Part shown: positions 44,215 to 56,201 of the stretch, one piece after another | Layout: each line of letters starts with the position of its first letter | How positions within the stretch are numbered: the stretch's first letter is position 1 | Assembly: GCA_963756365.1 (NCBI GenBank) | Contig: CAVWNF010000003.1 | Span: forward strand, 1,302,001 to 1,366,000 | Origin: WHTI01 sp963756365 | GTDB taxonomy: Bacteria > Actinomycetota > CADDZG01 > WHSQ01 | DNA: 64,000 nucleotides | Reading direction: 5' to 3' | The notes under the pieces: generated by a model | Told to the model about the DNA's origin: nothing | Database searches by the model: none | What the model saw: only the letters and a program-made list of their open reading frames with translations | Made by a program: the position numbers and the translations under genes

Positions 44215-44917
44215 GGTCCGAGGTCTCGTGGTCGGCTACGGCTCGATCCCGGTGCTCCAAGGGGTCGACTTCGACATCGAGGAAGGTCAGACTGCCGTCC
44301 TGCTAGGTCTCAATGGGGCCGGCAAGACAACCACGGTCATGGCTCTCGCCGGGATGATCGACGCACAGGCTGGTTCGATCTCGTTCCAGGGTAAGGACGT
44401 CACTAAGCTCGACCCGCGCAAGCGGGTGGCCGACGGGATCGTGCTCGTCCCGGAGGGTCGTCGGGTGTTCCCTCAGCTGACGGTGCAACAGAACATGCGC
44501 CTCGGCGCATGGCCGCACCGCAAGGATCGGAAGACCTCGGCTGAGATCGTCGACCGCGCGGTTCAGTATTTCCCTCGGCTCCAAGAGCGATGGAAGCAGT
44601 TGGCCGGAACGATGTCCGGTGGTGAACAACAGATGCTCGCTATCGCTCGCGGATTGATGTCGCGTCCCAAGTTGATGCTCATCGACGAAGCCTCTCTTGG
44701 CCTCTCGCCGGTCCTCACGCAGACCGTGTTTGAAGTCGTGAAACAGATCAACGCCGACGGCACCACGGTCCTTCTCGTCGAGCAGAACGCCGGAGCGCTG
44801 GCCATCGCCGACAAGACTTTCATCATGGAGAAGGGCTCTCTCGTCTACACCGGCGAGGGCGACGACATCATGGACTCGGCAGGCTTGCGCAAGGCGTACC
44901 TCGGCGCTCCTGCCTGA
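44201..44917 (+). CDS. livF: ABC transporter ATP-binding protein, LivF type
   Basis: 238 aa ATPase. Walker A GLNGAGKTTTVMALAG, VPEGRRVFPQLTVQQNMRLG (LivF-specific), signature MSGGEQQMLAIARGLMSRP and Walker B LMLIDEASLGLSP, followed by the H-loop analogue VLLVEQNAGAL. Overlaps livG by 14 nt and ends the five-gene transporter operon. Confidence 0.93.
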   Translation: MALLEVRGLVVGYGSIPVLQGVDFDIEEGQTAVLLGLNGAGKTTTVMALAGMIDAQAGSISFQGKDVTKLDPRKRVADGIVLVPEGRRVFPQLTVQQNMRLGAWPHRKDRKTSAEIVDRAVQYFPRLQERWKQLAGTMSGGEQQMLAIARGLMSRPKLMLIDEASLGLSPVLTQTVFEVVKQINADGTTVLLVEQNAGALAIADKTFIMEKGSLVYTGEGDDIMDSAGLRKAYLGAPA

Positions 44918-45421
44918 TCAGCCCGGCGGTAATCCCAAGAGAGCTCGGCCCGCGTCGGTAGTCACTTCCACCACCATCTTGGGCGTGCCTGTGAGGTCGT
45001 CGGCGGCGTCGATGCACTCGGCGAGCGCATCCGCCCCGATCTTCGCGCGCCTCAGCAGACCCTCTGGCGGTATCCGCAAGACGACATAGCTCTCGGCGGC
45101 CCCCTCAACCGTTCCGATGTCCGCACGTTCGCGAGCGATGAAGATGAACCTCGGCGCTCCCGCCATCCGGATCCCTTCGAGCACGGGGGCTAGGTACGAA
45201 GCCACGGGCCCGAGGACGACGGAGCGCGCACCCAAGGCGGCACGCTCAACGAGGTCCGGGTCTGTCGCCTGTCCTTCGGCGACGATGGCTCCCATGTCCC
45301 TCCACCTCATAGCCCGGGTGCGACTCGCCTCGAGTACCCGTACCTCGTCCTCCTGCGCCGTCAACCGGGTGATCGTGGCCGCGCATACTTCTTCATCGAG
45401 TCCGATGAGCAGAACGCTCAC
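44918..45421 (-). CDS. Hypothetical protein with Rossmann-like N-terminus
   Basis: 167 aa. MSVLLIGLDEEVCAATITRL resembles a NAD(P)-binding beta-alpha unit, and the next segments (IVAEGQATDPDLVERAALGARSVVLG) follow the pattern of atypical SDR/epimerase or TrkA-like domains, but no catalytic motif is present. Convergent with livF (adjacent, no gap) and overlapping the lipid kinase start end by 4 nt (GTGA/ATGA-type), so it is downstream and coupled to that gene. Function unknown. Confidence 0.65.
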   Translation of the reverse strand: MSVLLIGLDEEVCAATITRLTAQEDEVRVLEASRTRAMRWRDMGAIVAEGQATDPDLVERAALGARSVVLGPVASYLAPVLEGIRMAGAPRFIFIARERADIGTVEGAAESYVVLRIPPEGLLRRAKIGADALAECIDAADDLTGTPKMVVEVTTDAGRALLGLPPG

Positions 45422-46332
45422 GCCCGCACCTGGAGGATGTCCCTCGCGAGGGTGAAGGTGGCACTCCGCGACTTCCCGAGGGGCTCACCGTCAACGTGCC
45501 GACTGAACCCTTCGTCCGCGGTGATCTCAAAGCTCTCAAGGTCGTGCGCATAGAACGCGTCCGAGTGACGCGAGATGCTGTCCGCGAGGACCCTCGCGGC
45601 GTAGAAAGGAAGCGCCTCTAGTCGCATCCGCTTCAAAGCGAAGACATCGAGCCCACTATCGAGCGACACGTCTGGAGCGAGGTCGATCGGTCTACCGGCG
45701 AGGTACGCGTACGGGCCAGCCTTGCAGGCGACGGCCATGGCCACAGGGATCTCGCCGAAGTCACCGCGGATGACCATCGAAGGGTTCCGGTGTCGATAGG
45801 TACTCGCAAGCACGCGGAACGCGCTCCAGTAGAAGAACAGTTGTCCGAACCTTCTCTTGGACGTGGTGAACGACTCGACCCGTTCGGCCGCTTCGGCATC
45901 GAACCCACATCCCGCGGAGAAGGTGAAGTAGCGATCGTCCATCTTTCCGAGCGAGATCATCTCGACGGGACGTTCTAGCCGGTCCACAAGGTGGTCGATC
46001 GCGGCGAAGGGATCGAGCGGGATGTCGAGTGCCCGAGCGAACACGTTCATCGTCCCTCCGGGGACTATCCCGAGCGCAGCCTGAGTACCGGCGATCCCAT
46101 TGACGACCTCGTTGACGTGGCCATCGCCGCCATATGCGATAACCAACCGCGTTCCGGACGCACCAACCTCGGCCGCCATCGCTATCCCAGCCTCACGCTC
46201 AGTCGTCGTAAGGACCTCTAGCCTGAAGCGCTCCGATAGAGCGTCGACCACCTGGGCGCGCTCCCTCTGCGGCCGTCTCCCCGCGTTAGGGTTGACGATC
46301 AGGACGGCCGGTGGTCGTTCGGAAACGGACAT
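45418..46332 (-). CDS. Diacylglycerol kinase catalytic domain (YegS/LcbA-like lipid kinase)
   Basis: 304 aa. VLIVNPNAGRRPQRERAQVV and VIAYGGDGHVNEVVNGI (GGDG nucleotide motif) with LGIVPGGTMNVFARALDIP are the kinase signature; the C-terminal beta domain (SGLDVFALKRMRLEALPFY and HVDGEPLGKSRSATF) holds the metal site. Substrate could be diacylglycerol, sphingoid base or phosphatidylinositol-like lipid. ATG at 46332 is preferred to the further upstream frame start. Divergent from the MBL gene. Confidence 0.85.
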   Translation of the reverse strand: MSVSERPPAVLIVNPNAGRRPQRERAQVVDALSERFRLEVLTTTEREAGIAMAAEVGASGTRLVIAYGGDGHVNEVVNGIAGTQAALGIVPGGTMNVFARALDIPLDPFAAIDHLVDRLERPVEMISLGKMDDRYFTFSAGCGFDAEAAERVESFTTSKRRFGQLFFYWSAFRVLASTYRHRNPSMVIRGDFGEIPVAMAVACKAGPYAYLAGRPIDLAPDVSLDSGLDVFALKRMRLEALPFYAARVLADSISRHSDAFYAHDLESFEITADEGFSRHVDGEPLGKSRSATFTLARDILQVRA

Positions 46333-46401
46333 CACACGCAACCGTATCCCGCCACGCAGGGCGACCCCAAGACACATCCCCGACCGGAAGGACCCGCTCC
46401 G

Positions 46402-47301
46402 ATGGACAGACCGCTCACGATCGATACCAAGATGCATGGGCGGGATGGCATCACCGCCAGCTTCGTCGTGTCGGGGACAGACAAAGTCGCGCTCGTCGAA
46501 TCCGGTCCCAGGTCATCGCTCGATCACGTTCTGAAGGGACTGGACGACGCTGGCGTCGAGGATCTCGATTGGATCGTCGTCACGCACATCCACCTCGACC
46601 ACGCCGGAGCTGCCGGGACGCTCGCGGCTAGGTTCCCAAGCGCGAGGGTCGCCGTCCACGAGGTCGGTGCGAGACACCTGGTCGATCCGTCGAAGCTGTG
46701 GTCTAGCGCTGCTCGGATCTACGGCGATCGGATGGACGAGCTGTGGGGAGGGATGGACCCGATCGATGAGGATCGGATCACCGCGCTCACCGATGGCGAT
46801 GTGATCGACCTTGGCGGCCGCACCCTGACCGCGCACGACACCCCCGGACATGCCGGCCACCATCACGTGTATCAGGACGACGACACCGGGATCGTCTTCA
46901 CAGGCGACGCCATGGGCGTGCGGTTAGCCGACATCGGCGTGGTTCGACCAGCGACACCTCCGCCCGAGTTCCACCTCGAGAAGGCGATCGCATCGATCGA
47001 GAAGATCCGGACGCTTGACCCGACGGAACTGTGGCTCACCCACTTCGGCTCTCAGACTCCGCAGGGCTACGACGAGACCTGTGATGATGCGATCGCTGCT
47101 CTCAGGAAATGGGCCGAGTGGGTGACCTCTGCATCGGATGGCACCGACGACCTCGATGTCATCGCCAGCAGGGTCAAGGACACCGCAGCGGAAGCTCTAG
47201 AGGGACAGCTCGAGGAAGCTCAGATCGATCGGATGGAGCAGACCACGTCGTATCGGATGAACACGTGGGGCTACGTAAGGTATTTCGAGAAGAACGCTTA
47301 G
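46402..47301 (+). CDS. Metallo-beta-lactamase fold hydrolase
   Basis: 299 aa. THIHLDHAGAAGTLA is the HxHxDH zinc motif; TPGHAGHHHVYQDD and FTGDAMGVRL give the remaining ligands and LTHFGSQTPQ the last histidine. The closest recognisable type is the glyoxalase II-like / SoxH-like group. Substrate unknown. The C-terminal ~70 residues are helical. Its 3' end overlaps the small membrane gene on the opposite strand by 4 nt. Confidence 0.86.
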   Translation: MDRPLTIDTKMHGRDGITASFVVSGTDKVALVESGPRSSLDHVLKGLDDAGVEDLDWIVVTHIHLDHAGAAGTLAARFPSARVAVHEVGARHLVDPSKLWSSAARIYGDRMDELWGGMDPIDEDRITALTDGDVIDLGGRTLTAHDTPGHAGHHHVYQDDDTGIVFTGDAMGVRLADIGVVRPATPPPEFHLEKAIASIEKIRTLDPTELWLTHFGSQTPQGYDETCDDAIAALRKWAEWVTSASDGTDDLDVIASRVKDTAAEALEGQLEEAQIDRMEQTTSYRMNTWGYVRYFEKNA

Positions 47302-47579
47302 AGGTCGATGAACGAGCGCCTGGTGCCGTCTCCACCCTTGTAGGTGCAGTCCCAGCCCAAAGGACTGAGAGAGAAGCTCTTGTCGATCTTGCGTGCCACA
47401 CGGTGACCCTGAGGTAGACCGAACGCTTTGCGACAGTTGGTGTCGGCCCTCTCGACGAGATCCGAGGCCGCAGCTATCCCCATCACCCCGAGCAAGACAA
47501 CGAACGCGGCAACGATCAGCGACCACGCGATCGCTTCGTAGAGTCGTCTGCCCGTGCTGGCAGCGGCCGCCATACCCAT
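47298..47579 (-). CDS. Small single-pass membrane protein, hypothetical
   Basis: 93 aa. One transmembrane segment (AIAWSLIVAAFVVLLGVMGI) and a ~50-residue extracytoplasmic part with two cysteines (DTNCRKAFG, GWDCTYKGG), perhaps a disulfide. The start could be the ATG at 47579 or two codons later. No family recognised. Codon use matches the neighbours; it is separated from the TPR gene by 89 bp with no clear signal. Confidence 0.55.
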   Translation of the reverse strand: MGMAAAASTGRRLYEAIAWSLIVAAFVVLLGVMGIAAASDLVERADTNCRKAFGLPQGHRVARKIDKSFSLSPLGWDCTYKGGDGTRRSFIDL

Positions 47580-47668
47580 AGGAAGACGATAGCGACGTCT
47601 CCCAGAACTTAACAGTGGGATAAATAGGACTAACGACCTATAGCGCTACTACTTTCTGCGTAGTTCTC

Positions 47669-48436
47669 TTACCGAGAGCTCAGCTTCTCCGCTCTCTCAG
47701 GCGCATCGGTGATGTCTGGGTCGGCGCCGGCGACGCGCTCGAAGAGCTCGCGTGCGTGCGTGTAGCGCCCCCTCCGTTCTAGCAGATCTCCCAGGACGTA
47801 CCAGGCGCGGATGTGATGATCCTGGGCAACAGCAGGGTCGAGGTTGAGCCGCTCGAGACGCGCGATGGCACCATCGAGATCCCCGAGCTCGGAGCGAGCA
47901 CCAGCGCCGACGATCTGGGCTTCGAAGAAGACCTGTTCGTCGACCTCTTTGCCGGAGACCTGATCGCACAACTCCACGGCCTTGTCCGGCTTCCCGATCG
48001 CTCGGTAGGCGTCGGCGAGAACGTGATTCTGCTCCTGGGTTCCAGCGATCCGGCGGAATGCAGAGATCTCGCGCACGGTCTCTGGCCATTTCCCCGCCCG
48101 GTAGTACGCCAGCCCCAATAGCTCCCTCACGCTCGCTGACCTGAGCGCCATGTGCTTCGACTGCTCTCCGAGCCTGATCGCCTCGGGATAGTCCTCCTCG
48201 AGGAACGCTTGGGCTGCCTGACCGAACACCTTCACTAGGATCTCGCCCTTACCGGGCCTCGCGGTCGCCTCTAGTTCTCGGATGATCGCTTTCGAGAGGT
48301 TGGCGGCGTCCTTATCGCTCGGACGCTCATCCTTGGGTGGGCTCCGGTGACCCGGACGAGGGTCGCGCCGCTCGACACGTCCCCTATAGGGCGCGCCACG
48401 CTTGCTCTTGTCGGCCCCGCGTCTCTGCTCGGTCAC
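47669..48436 (-). CDS. Tetratricopeptide-repeat protein
   Basis: 255 aa. A basic, disordered N-terminus (~50 residues) precedes at least four TPR-like helix pairs: FLEEDYPEAIRLGEQSKHM, LLGLAYYRAGKWPETVREI, VLADAYRAIGKPDKAVELCD and VLGDLLERRGRYTHARELFE. Probably a protein-interaction scaffold. GTG at 48436 is taken as start; 83 upstream codons in frame look like antisense. Divergent from the PCD-VOC gene. Confidence 0.75.
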   Translation of the reverse strand: MTEQRRGADKSKRGAPYRGRVERRDPRPGHRSPPKDERPSDKDAANLSKAIIRELEATARPGKGEILVKVFGQAAQAFLEEDYPEAIRLGEQSKHMALRSASVRELLGLAYYRAGKWPETVREISAFRRIAGTQEQNHVLADAYRAIGKPDKAVELCDQVSGKEVDEQVFFEAQIVGAGARSELGDLDGAIARLERLNLDPAVAQDHHIRAWYVLGDLLERRGRYTHARELFERVAGADPDITDAPERAEKLSSR

Positions 48437-48537
48437 GGGCTTCACCCTATCCGTCGTGGCTCGTGCTCCGGACGCCCAGAAGACGTCTCGACGGATCTCC
48501 GTCACTAGGGGCTGAACCAGAGATAGGGTGCCCGACC

Positions 48538-49245
48538 ATGGACATGCTGATGGGTGAAAAGATCGCCGAGGCCGGCTTGACCGAATGGCGCAAGTTGGCC
48601 CAGGGACTCCACGCCCGTTACCTGGTCGCTGACTTCGGCACCGGCGCACGGTTCGTCGCTGCGGTAGGTCAGGCGGGCGACGCACTCGGCCACCACCCGC
48701 TCGTGTCGATCGGGAACGGGTACGTCGACCTCAAGCTGGTCAGCGACGACGCCATCTACCGCGATGACGAGGGCACCGAGTACGTCGTCCAATGGGTGAC
48801 CCAGCAGGACGTCGACCTCGCGCGACGGATCACCGAGATCGCCGCCGACCATAAGGTCGCCGCCGACCCAGCTTCGGTCAGCATGATCGAGCTCGGTCTC
48901 GACACGGCGCGCTCCGGGACCATCGCTCCGGTGTGGGCCGCGCTGCTGGCTGGGAACTCCGAGGCCCAGGGCCACGGGTCCCCTAGCGACGAGATCCGCG
49001 ACGCGACGGGGCGAGTACCGAACCTCTGGTTCGGGGACGCCGACGGGCACGAGAGCTCCCATCAGCGGTTCCACGTCGAGGTCTATGTGGCGTCCGAGGC
49101 GCTCGAGCATCGGATCGCAGCCGCCCTCGCCGCAGGTGGGACCGTCGTCGATGACAGCAACGCTCCCTCGCTTACCGTGATCGCTGACCAGGACGGCAAC
49201 AAGGGGATCGTATGCGTCGACGTGGCTGCTGCGAAGAAGGATTGA
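48538..49245 (+). CDS. Pterin-4a-carbinolamine dehydratase-like domain fused to VOC/glyoxalase-like domain
   Basis: 235 aa. Residues ~1-105 resemble PCD/DCoH: HHPLVSIGNGYVDLKLVS includes the His-His-Pro and later acidic positions of the fold, although the first motif (EAGLTEWRKLAQGLHARYLV) is divergent. Residues ~115-235 are a glyoxalase-like VOC domain (NLWFGDADGHESSHQRFHVE, SLTVIADQDGNKGIVCVDVA). The fusion occurs in actinobacteria; the reaction is unproven and phenylalanine hydroxylase is absent here. ATG at 48538. Confidence 0.78.
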   Translation: MDMLMGEKIAEAGLTEWRKLAQGLHARYLVADFGTGARFVAAVGQAGDALGHHPLVSIGNGYVDLKLVSDDAIYRDDEGTEYVVQWVTQQDVDLARRITEIAADHKVAADPASVSMIELGLDTARSGTIAPVWAALLAGNSEAQGHGSPSDEIRDATGRVPNLWFGDADGHESSHQRFHVEVYVASEALEHRIAAALAAGGTVVDDSNAPSLTVIADQDGNKGIVCVDVAAAKKD

Positions 49246-49276
49246 AACGCCGATCCGGAAGACCCCCAGGACGCGC

Positions 49277-49300
49277 AGAAGCCGCCCGAAGGCGGCTTCT
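49277..49300. terminator. Bidirectional-type hairpin between PCD-VOC gene and 5S rRNA
   Basis: Perfect 10-bp stem AGAAGCCGCC/GGCGGCTTCT with a CGAA loop (UUCG on the minus strand, an extra-stable tetraloop). It lies ~12 nt beyond the 5S 3' end on the minus strand and ~32 nt past the plus-strand gene. U-rich tails are weak on both sides (GTTGT on plus). Confidence 0.65.
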
Positions 49301-49311
49301 GTTGTAAAGAT

Positions 49312-49426
49312 CCGGCGGCGTCCTACTCTCCCACCCCGTCTCCAGGGCAGTACCATCGGCGCTGGAGGGCTTAACTACTGGGTTCGGAATGGAGCCAGGT
49401 GTGACCCCTCCGCTATGGCCACCGAA
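49312..49426 (-). rRNA. rrf: 5S ribosomal RNA
   Basis: About 115 nt. Reading the minus strand: GGTGGCCATAGCGGAGGGG, then CCATTCCGAACCCAGTAGTTAAG region (helix III/loop B), and GGGAGAGTAGGACGCCGCC at the 3' end, which pairs with the 5' end. Ends are estimated from that terminal helix. Located ~108 nt downstream of the 23S 3' end, so it is co-transcribed with 23S. Confidence 0.95.
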
Positions 49427-49533
49427 AACTGTATGAGATTTTCAAGCACCGCCTCCCGAAAGAGACTGGTGCACTGTTCATTGGACGTTAAGGCAAAACA
49501 TCACCTTGAACGCTCCAGAGCGAGCGCGAGCGA

Positions 49534-52910
<3,377 letters not shown>

Positions 52911-52916
52911 ATAGAT

Positions 52917-52935
52917 GCTCGCGCTCGCTATGGAG
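52917..52935 (-). other. 23S rRNA processing stem, 5' arm (partner 49513-49531)
   Basis: CTCCATAGCGAGCGCGAGC upstream of the 23S 5' end can pair with GCTCGCGCTCGCTCTGGAG just past the 3' end (49513-49531): 18 of 19 positions match. This is the long helix that brackets 23S in precursors and is cut by RNase III. It supports transcription of 23S as an independent precursor rather than as a fragment. Confidence 0.75.
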
Positions 52936-52988
52936 TTTCCAAGGTTCTGCCGAGAAGGGTTCCCCCTCGCTGAGACCGATTCCGGGGC

Positions 52989-53021
52989 AAAAAAATCCGC
53001 CGGCTGAGCTTCGGCCGGCGG
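52989..53021 (-). terminator. Strong intrinsic-terminator-like hairpin in front of 23S rRNA
   Basis: On the minus strand an 8-bp stem CCGCCGGC/GCCGGCGG with a 9-nt loop is followed directly by A then seven T residues. It lies 157 nt past the argH stop and ~80 nt before the mature 23S 5' end. It could end the arginine operon transcript; but a promoter at 53122-53149 lies upstream of it, so 23S transcripts from that promoter would have to pass it. Confidence 0.8.
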
Positions 53022-53121
53022 GTGCGCACCTCGATGCGGAGGTCGTTAGACCGTCGCTAGAGGTACTCCCCATGGGTCTTCAGCAAGGAACGATTCCTTT
53101 CTCGTCCTGAACAGCTTGAGC

Positions 53122-53149
53122 ATTGTAATACGCCTGGGGCGGGCGTCAA
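53122..53149 (-). promoter_or_regulatory. Promoter upstream of 23S rRNA
   Basis: TTGACG (-35, 53149-53144) and TACAAT (-10, 53127-53122) separated by 16 bp, near consensus for the housekeeping sigma factor. Expected start ~53115, giving a ~205-nt leader before 23S that includes a small AAGGAA/TTCCTT hairpin and the terminator-like hairpin. Located 29 nt after the argH stop codon. It is the only strong promoter-like sequence between argH and 23S. Confidence 0.65.
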
Positions 53150-53177
53150 CTCACCCGTAGCGGGCGCCAAACAGGTG

Positions 53178-54554
53178 CTATCGATCGAGGCCCAGCCGGG
53201 TCTCCAGCGCCTCGATCTGGTCGATCACCCGCTCGGGGGCCGTACCACCGTGAGAGCGTCGAGCCCTCATCCCCGCTCCCGGGGCCACCAAGGCGAGGTC
53301 TTCGGGCTCGAATGCCGCATGCGTCTCGGCGAGGATATCGGCGCTCAGGGTCTCTTTTGACTTGTCGAGCCGCGCGACCAGACCCCCGACTACTTCGTGG
53401 GCACTGCGGAAGGGGATCCCCCTGGCGACCAGGACCTCGGCGAGGTCGGTTGCCCACATCGCACCTTCCTCCGCGGCCGACGCGAGAGCATCCACATCGA
53501 AGCTCAGCTCCTCGAGCATCCCGCTCATCCCTCGAACGCACCCCAAGGACCGCCCTACAGACCGGAACAGGACCTCTTTGTCCTCCTGCAGGTCGCGGTC
53601 GTACGCGAGGGGTAGACCCTTCAGGAGGGTCAGGATCGAGGTGAGGTCGCCGATCGCGGGTGCAGAACGCCCTCGGATCAACTCGGCCATGTCGGGGTTC
53701 CGCTTCTGCGGCATCATGCTCGATCCCGTTGACCAGGCATCGGGAAGGGAAACGAATCCGAACGCCGGTGTCGCCCACAGCACGATCTCCTCGGCGAGCC
53801 GGGACAGATGGATCCCGATCATCGCGGTCGCATACAGGAGATCTGCTACGAAGTCTCTGTCCGACACCGCATCCATGGCGTTCTGAAACGCGCCGGAGAA
53901 CCCTAGTTCCCGCATGCCCGTGGTCGCATCCAGCGGAAGGGTGGTTCCAGCGATGGCACCGGCCCCCAATGGAGAAACGTCCGACGACGCCCGCGCCGCG
54001 GACAAGCGCGTGATGTCACGCTCGAAGGCGCACGCATGTGCCATCAGATGGAACCCCAGCGAGACTGGCTGCGCTGGTTGCATGTGGGTGAAGCCCGGCA
54101 TCACCGTGTCGGTGTGCGTCTTCGCGGTCGCGACGATGACCGACAGGAGTCTCGTCACCTCACGGGTCAGTTCGTCGATCGCAGCCATCGAATAGAGGCG
54201 CACGTCGGTTGCCACCAGGTCGTTCCTGCTGCGACCGGCATGGATCTTGCGCCCGGTGTCACCCAGGGCCTCGATCAACATGCGTTCGACGAAAGAATGC
54301 ACATCCTCGTCCGAGGCGCTCGCAGCTACATCGCCCTGCTCCCAGTTCGTTCTGAGCGCGTCGAGCACCTCGCCGATGTCCTTCACCTCGTCGCTGGTGA
54401 GCAGTCCTGCGGCCTCGAGGACCTTGGCGTGCGCCTTGGTCGCGGCCACATCGGCACCGAGGAGAGCCATGTCGAAGTGCGTCGAGACCGACAGCGAAAA
54501 CATCTCGTCGCCGAGTCCAGCTTCGAACCGACCGCCCCACATCTTGCCGCTCAC
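53178..54554 (-). CDS. argH: Argininosuccinate lyase
   Basis: 458 aa. Cleaves argininosuccinate to arginine and fumarate, the last arginine step. MWGGRFEAGLGDEMFSLSVS at the N-terminus, HAGRSRNDLVATDVRLYS, and GSSMMPQKRNPDMAELIRG (the fumarase/aspartase signature with catalytic serine loop) are present, as is THMQPAQPVSLGFHL with the catalytic histidine. GTG at 54554 overlaps the argG stop as GTGA and is preferred to a start 8 codons earlier. Intact; last gene of the arg operon. Confidence 0.95.
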   Translation of the reverse strand: MSGKMWGGRFEAGLGDEMFSLSVSTHFDMALLGADVAATKAHAKVLEAAGLLTSDEVKDIGEVLDALRTNWEQGDVAASASDEDVHSFVERMLIEALGDTGRKIHAGRSRNDLVATDVRLYSMAAIDELTREVTRLLSVIVATAKTHTDTVMPGFTHMQPAQPVSLGFHLMAHACAFERDITRLSAARASSDVSPLGAGAIAGTTLPLDATTGMRELGFSGAFQNAMDAVSDRDFVADLLYATAMIGIHLSRLAEEIVLWATPAFGFVSLPDAWSTGSSMMPQKRNPDMAELIRGRSAPAIGDLTSILTLLKGLPLAYDRDLQEDKEVLFRSVGRSLGCVRGMSGMLEELSFDVDALASAAEEGAMWATDLAEVLVARGIPFRSAHEVVGGLVARLDKSKETLSADILAETHAAFEPEDLALVAPGAGMRARRSHGGTAPERVIDQIEALETRLGLDR

Positions 54555-55729
54555 GAGAGGCCGTTGACCTTCGACCACTTCTTAGTCGGCAACCCCCACA
54601 GCCGAACGAAGCCCGCCGCGTCGGCATGAGCAAAGGTGTCGTCGTCGTCGTAGGTGGCGAGCGATCGATCGTAGAGAGACTTCTCGGATCGACGTCCTGA
54701 TGCTGCGCAGCCACCCGCGGTAAAGCTCAGCCTCACATCGCCGTCGACGGAGATCTGGGTTGAGTCAGCGAAGGCATCGAGGGCTTGCCGCAATGGCGAG
54801 AACCACAGTCCTTCGTACACGAGTTCCGCGTACTTGAGCTCGAGGTGGCGCTTCTCGCGCGCCACGGAACGCTCGAGGGTGAGGCTCTCGAGATCCTGGT
54901 GAGCTGCGATCAACGACAGCGCCGCCGGGGCCTCGTAGATCTCACGACTCTTGATGCCGACGAGCCGATCCTCGACCATGTCGATACGCCCGAAACCGAA
55001 GCTCCCGGCGATCTTTCCAGCGCGTTCGATCGCGTTCAGGGGCGTTACCGATTCCCCGTCGATCGAGGTCGGGACACCTCCCGTGAATCCGACGGTCATC
55101 TCGCCGGGACCGTCGGCCCCACTGGTCAGTTCGAAGATGTCTGCTGGGGGGTCCGTCCATGGGTCCTCGAGGATCCCGCACTCGATGCTGCGCCCCCATA
55201 CGTTCTCATCGATCGAGTACGGAGATGACTTCGTGGTCGTGATCGGAAGGCTGCGTTCCTGGGCGTACGCGATCGTCTGCTCGCGGCTCATCCCCCAGTC
55301 ACGGACGGGGGCGAGCACCTCCAGGTTCGGTGCGAGCGTCGAGAGGGCAACCTCGAAGCGCACCTGGTCGTTGCCCTTACCGGTGCACCCGTGGGCTACG
55401 GCATCGGCCCCGGTTTCGGTCGCGACATCGACGAGCACCTTCGAGATCAAAGGGCGCGAGAGCGCCGATACCAGCGGATACCTCCCCTGATACAGAGCGT
55501 TCATCTTCAGCGACGGGAGGAGGAACCCGTTGACGAACGCTTCCTTCGCGTCGACGAGACGAGACTCGACCGCACCCAACGTCGTCCCTCTCTCGACCGC
55601 GGCCTCGAGATCACCCGGCTGTCCGACATCAACGGCCACCGCGATCACGTCATATCCCTGTTCCTTCAGCCACGGGATAGCGACCGATGTATCGAGGCCG
55701 CCCGAGTAGGCGAGCACTACCTTCTTCAT
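54551..55729 (-). CDS. argG: Argininosuccinate synthase
   Basis: 392 aa. ATP-dependent condensation of citrulline and aspartate. KKVVLAYSGGLDTSVAIPWL is the N-type ATP-pyrophosphatase P-loop; GCTGKGNDQVRFEV, SPYSIDENVWGRSIECG and LVGIKSREIYEAPAA are conserved blocks. Start ATG 55729, with AAGGA upstream, begins just inside the argR stop region. Intact frame, unlike the upstream arg genes. Confidence 0.95.
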   Translation of the reverse strand: MKKVVLAYSGGLDTSVAIPWLKEQGYDVIAVAVDVGQPGDLEAAVERGTTLGAVESRLVDAKEAFVNGFLLPSLKMNALYQGRYPLVSALSRPLISKVLVDVATETGADAVAHGCTGKGNDQVRFEVALSTLAPNLEVLAPVRDWGMSREQTIAYAQERSLPITTTKSSPYSIDENVWGRSIECGILEDPWTDPPADIFELTSGADGPGEMTVGFTGGVPTSIDGESVTPLNAIERAGKIAGSFGFGRIDMVEDRLVGIKSREIYEAPAALSLIAAHQDLESLTLERSVAREKRHLELKYAELVYEGLWFSPLRQALDAFADSTQISVDGDVRLSFTAGGCAASGRRSEKSLYDRSLATYDDDDTFAHADAAGFVRLWGLPTKKWSKVNGLS

Positions 55730-55730
55730 G

Positions 55731-56201
55731 TCATGTCCTTCCTTCTGAGGTCTGTGACCAACTCTGTGTGAGGGCGCTGGCATGGTCGGGAGACGGTGTA
55801 GCTATGAGGATCGTGTCGTCTCCCGCTACCGAACCGATGACGTCATCGAGTCCGGCGAGATCTATAGCGCGCGCTACCGCCGATGCATGGCCGGGAGACG
55901 TTAGGACCACGACCAGTGAATGGGCGGTGCGAACGTCAAGCGCGAACTCGTTCAGGGTCCTCTCTAGGTTGCGCACCATGAGATCCGAACCCGGCGTGCG
56001 GGTGATCTCGTCGGGAAGCGCGTAGACGAAGTCGTCTCCAGAGCGGATCTTGGCGGCTCCCACCTCGCGTAGGTCGCGCGACACGGTGGCTTGGGTGACC
56101 TCGTGGCCAGAGCGACGCAGTTCTTCAACTATCGCGGACTGACTCGCGGCCTTGCCCGAGTGCAGGATCCGCAGCAGATCCTTCTTGCGCTCAGATCTCA
56201 T
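55731..56201 (-). CDS. argR: Arginine repressor ArgR
   Basis: 156 aa. N-terminal winged helix (KKDLLRILHSGKAASQSAIV, VTQATVSRDLREVGAAKI) and a C-terminal oligomerisation/arginine-binding domain ending in GSVAGDDTILIATPS, with the GDD-type motif that contacts arginine. Represses arginine biosynthesis by binding ARG boxes; a matching site is at 60311-60326 upstream of argC. ATG at 56201 overlaps argD by 11 nt. Confidence 0.94.
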   Translation of the reverse strand: MRSERKKDLLRILHSGKAASQSAIVEELRRSGHEVTQATVSRDLREVGAAKIRSGDDFVYALPDEITRTPGSDLMVRNLERTLNEFALDVRTAHSLVVVLTSPGHASAVARAIDLAGLDDVIGSVAGDDTILIATPSPDHASALTQSWSQTSEGRT

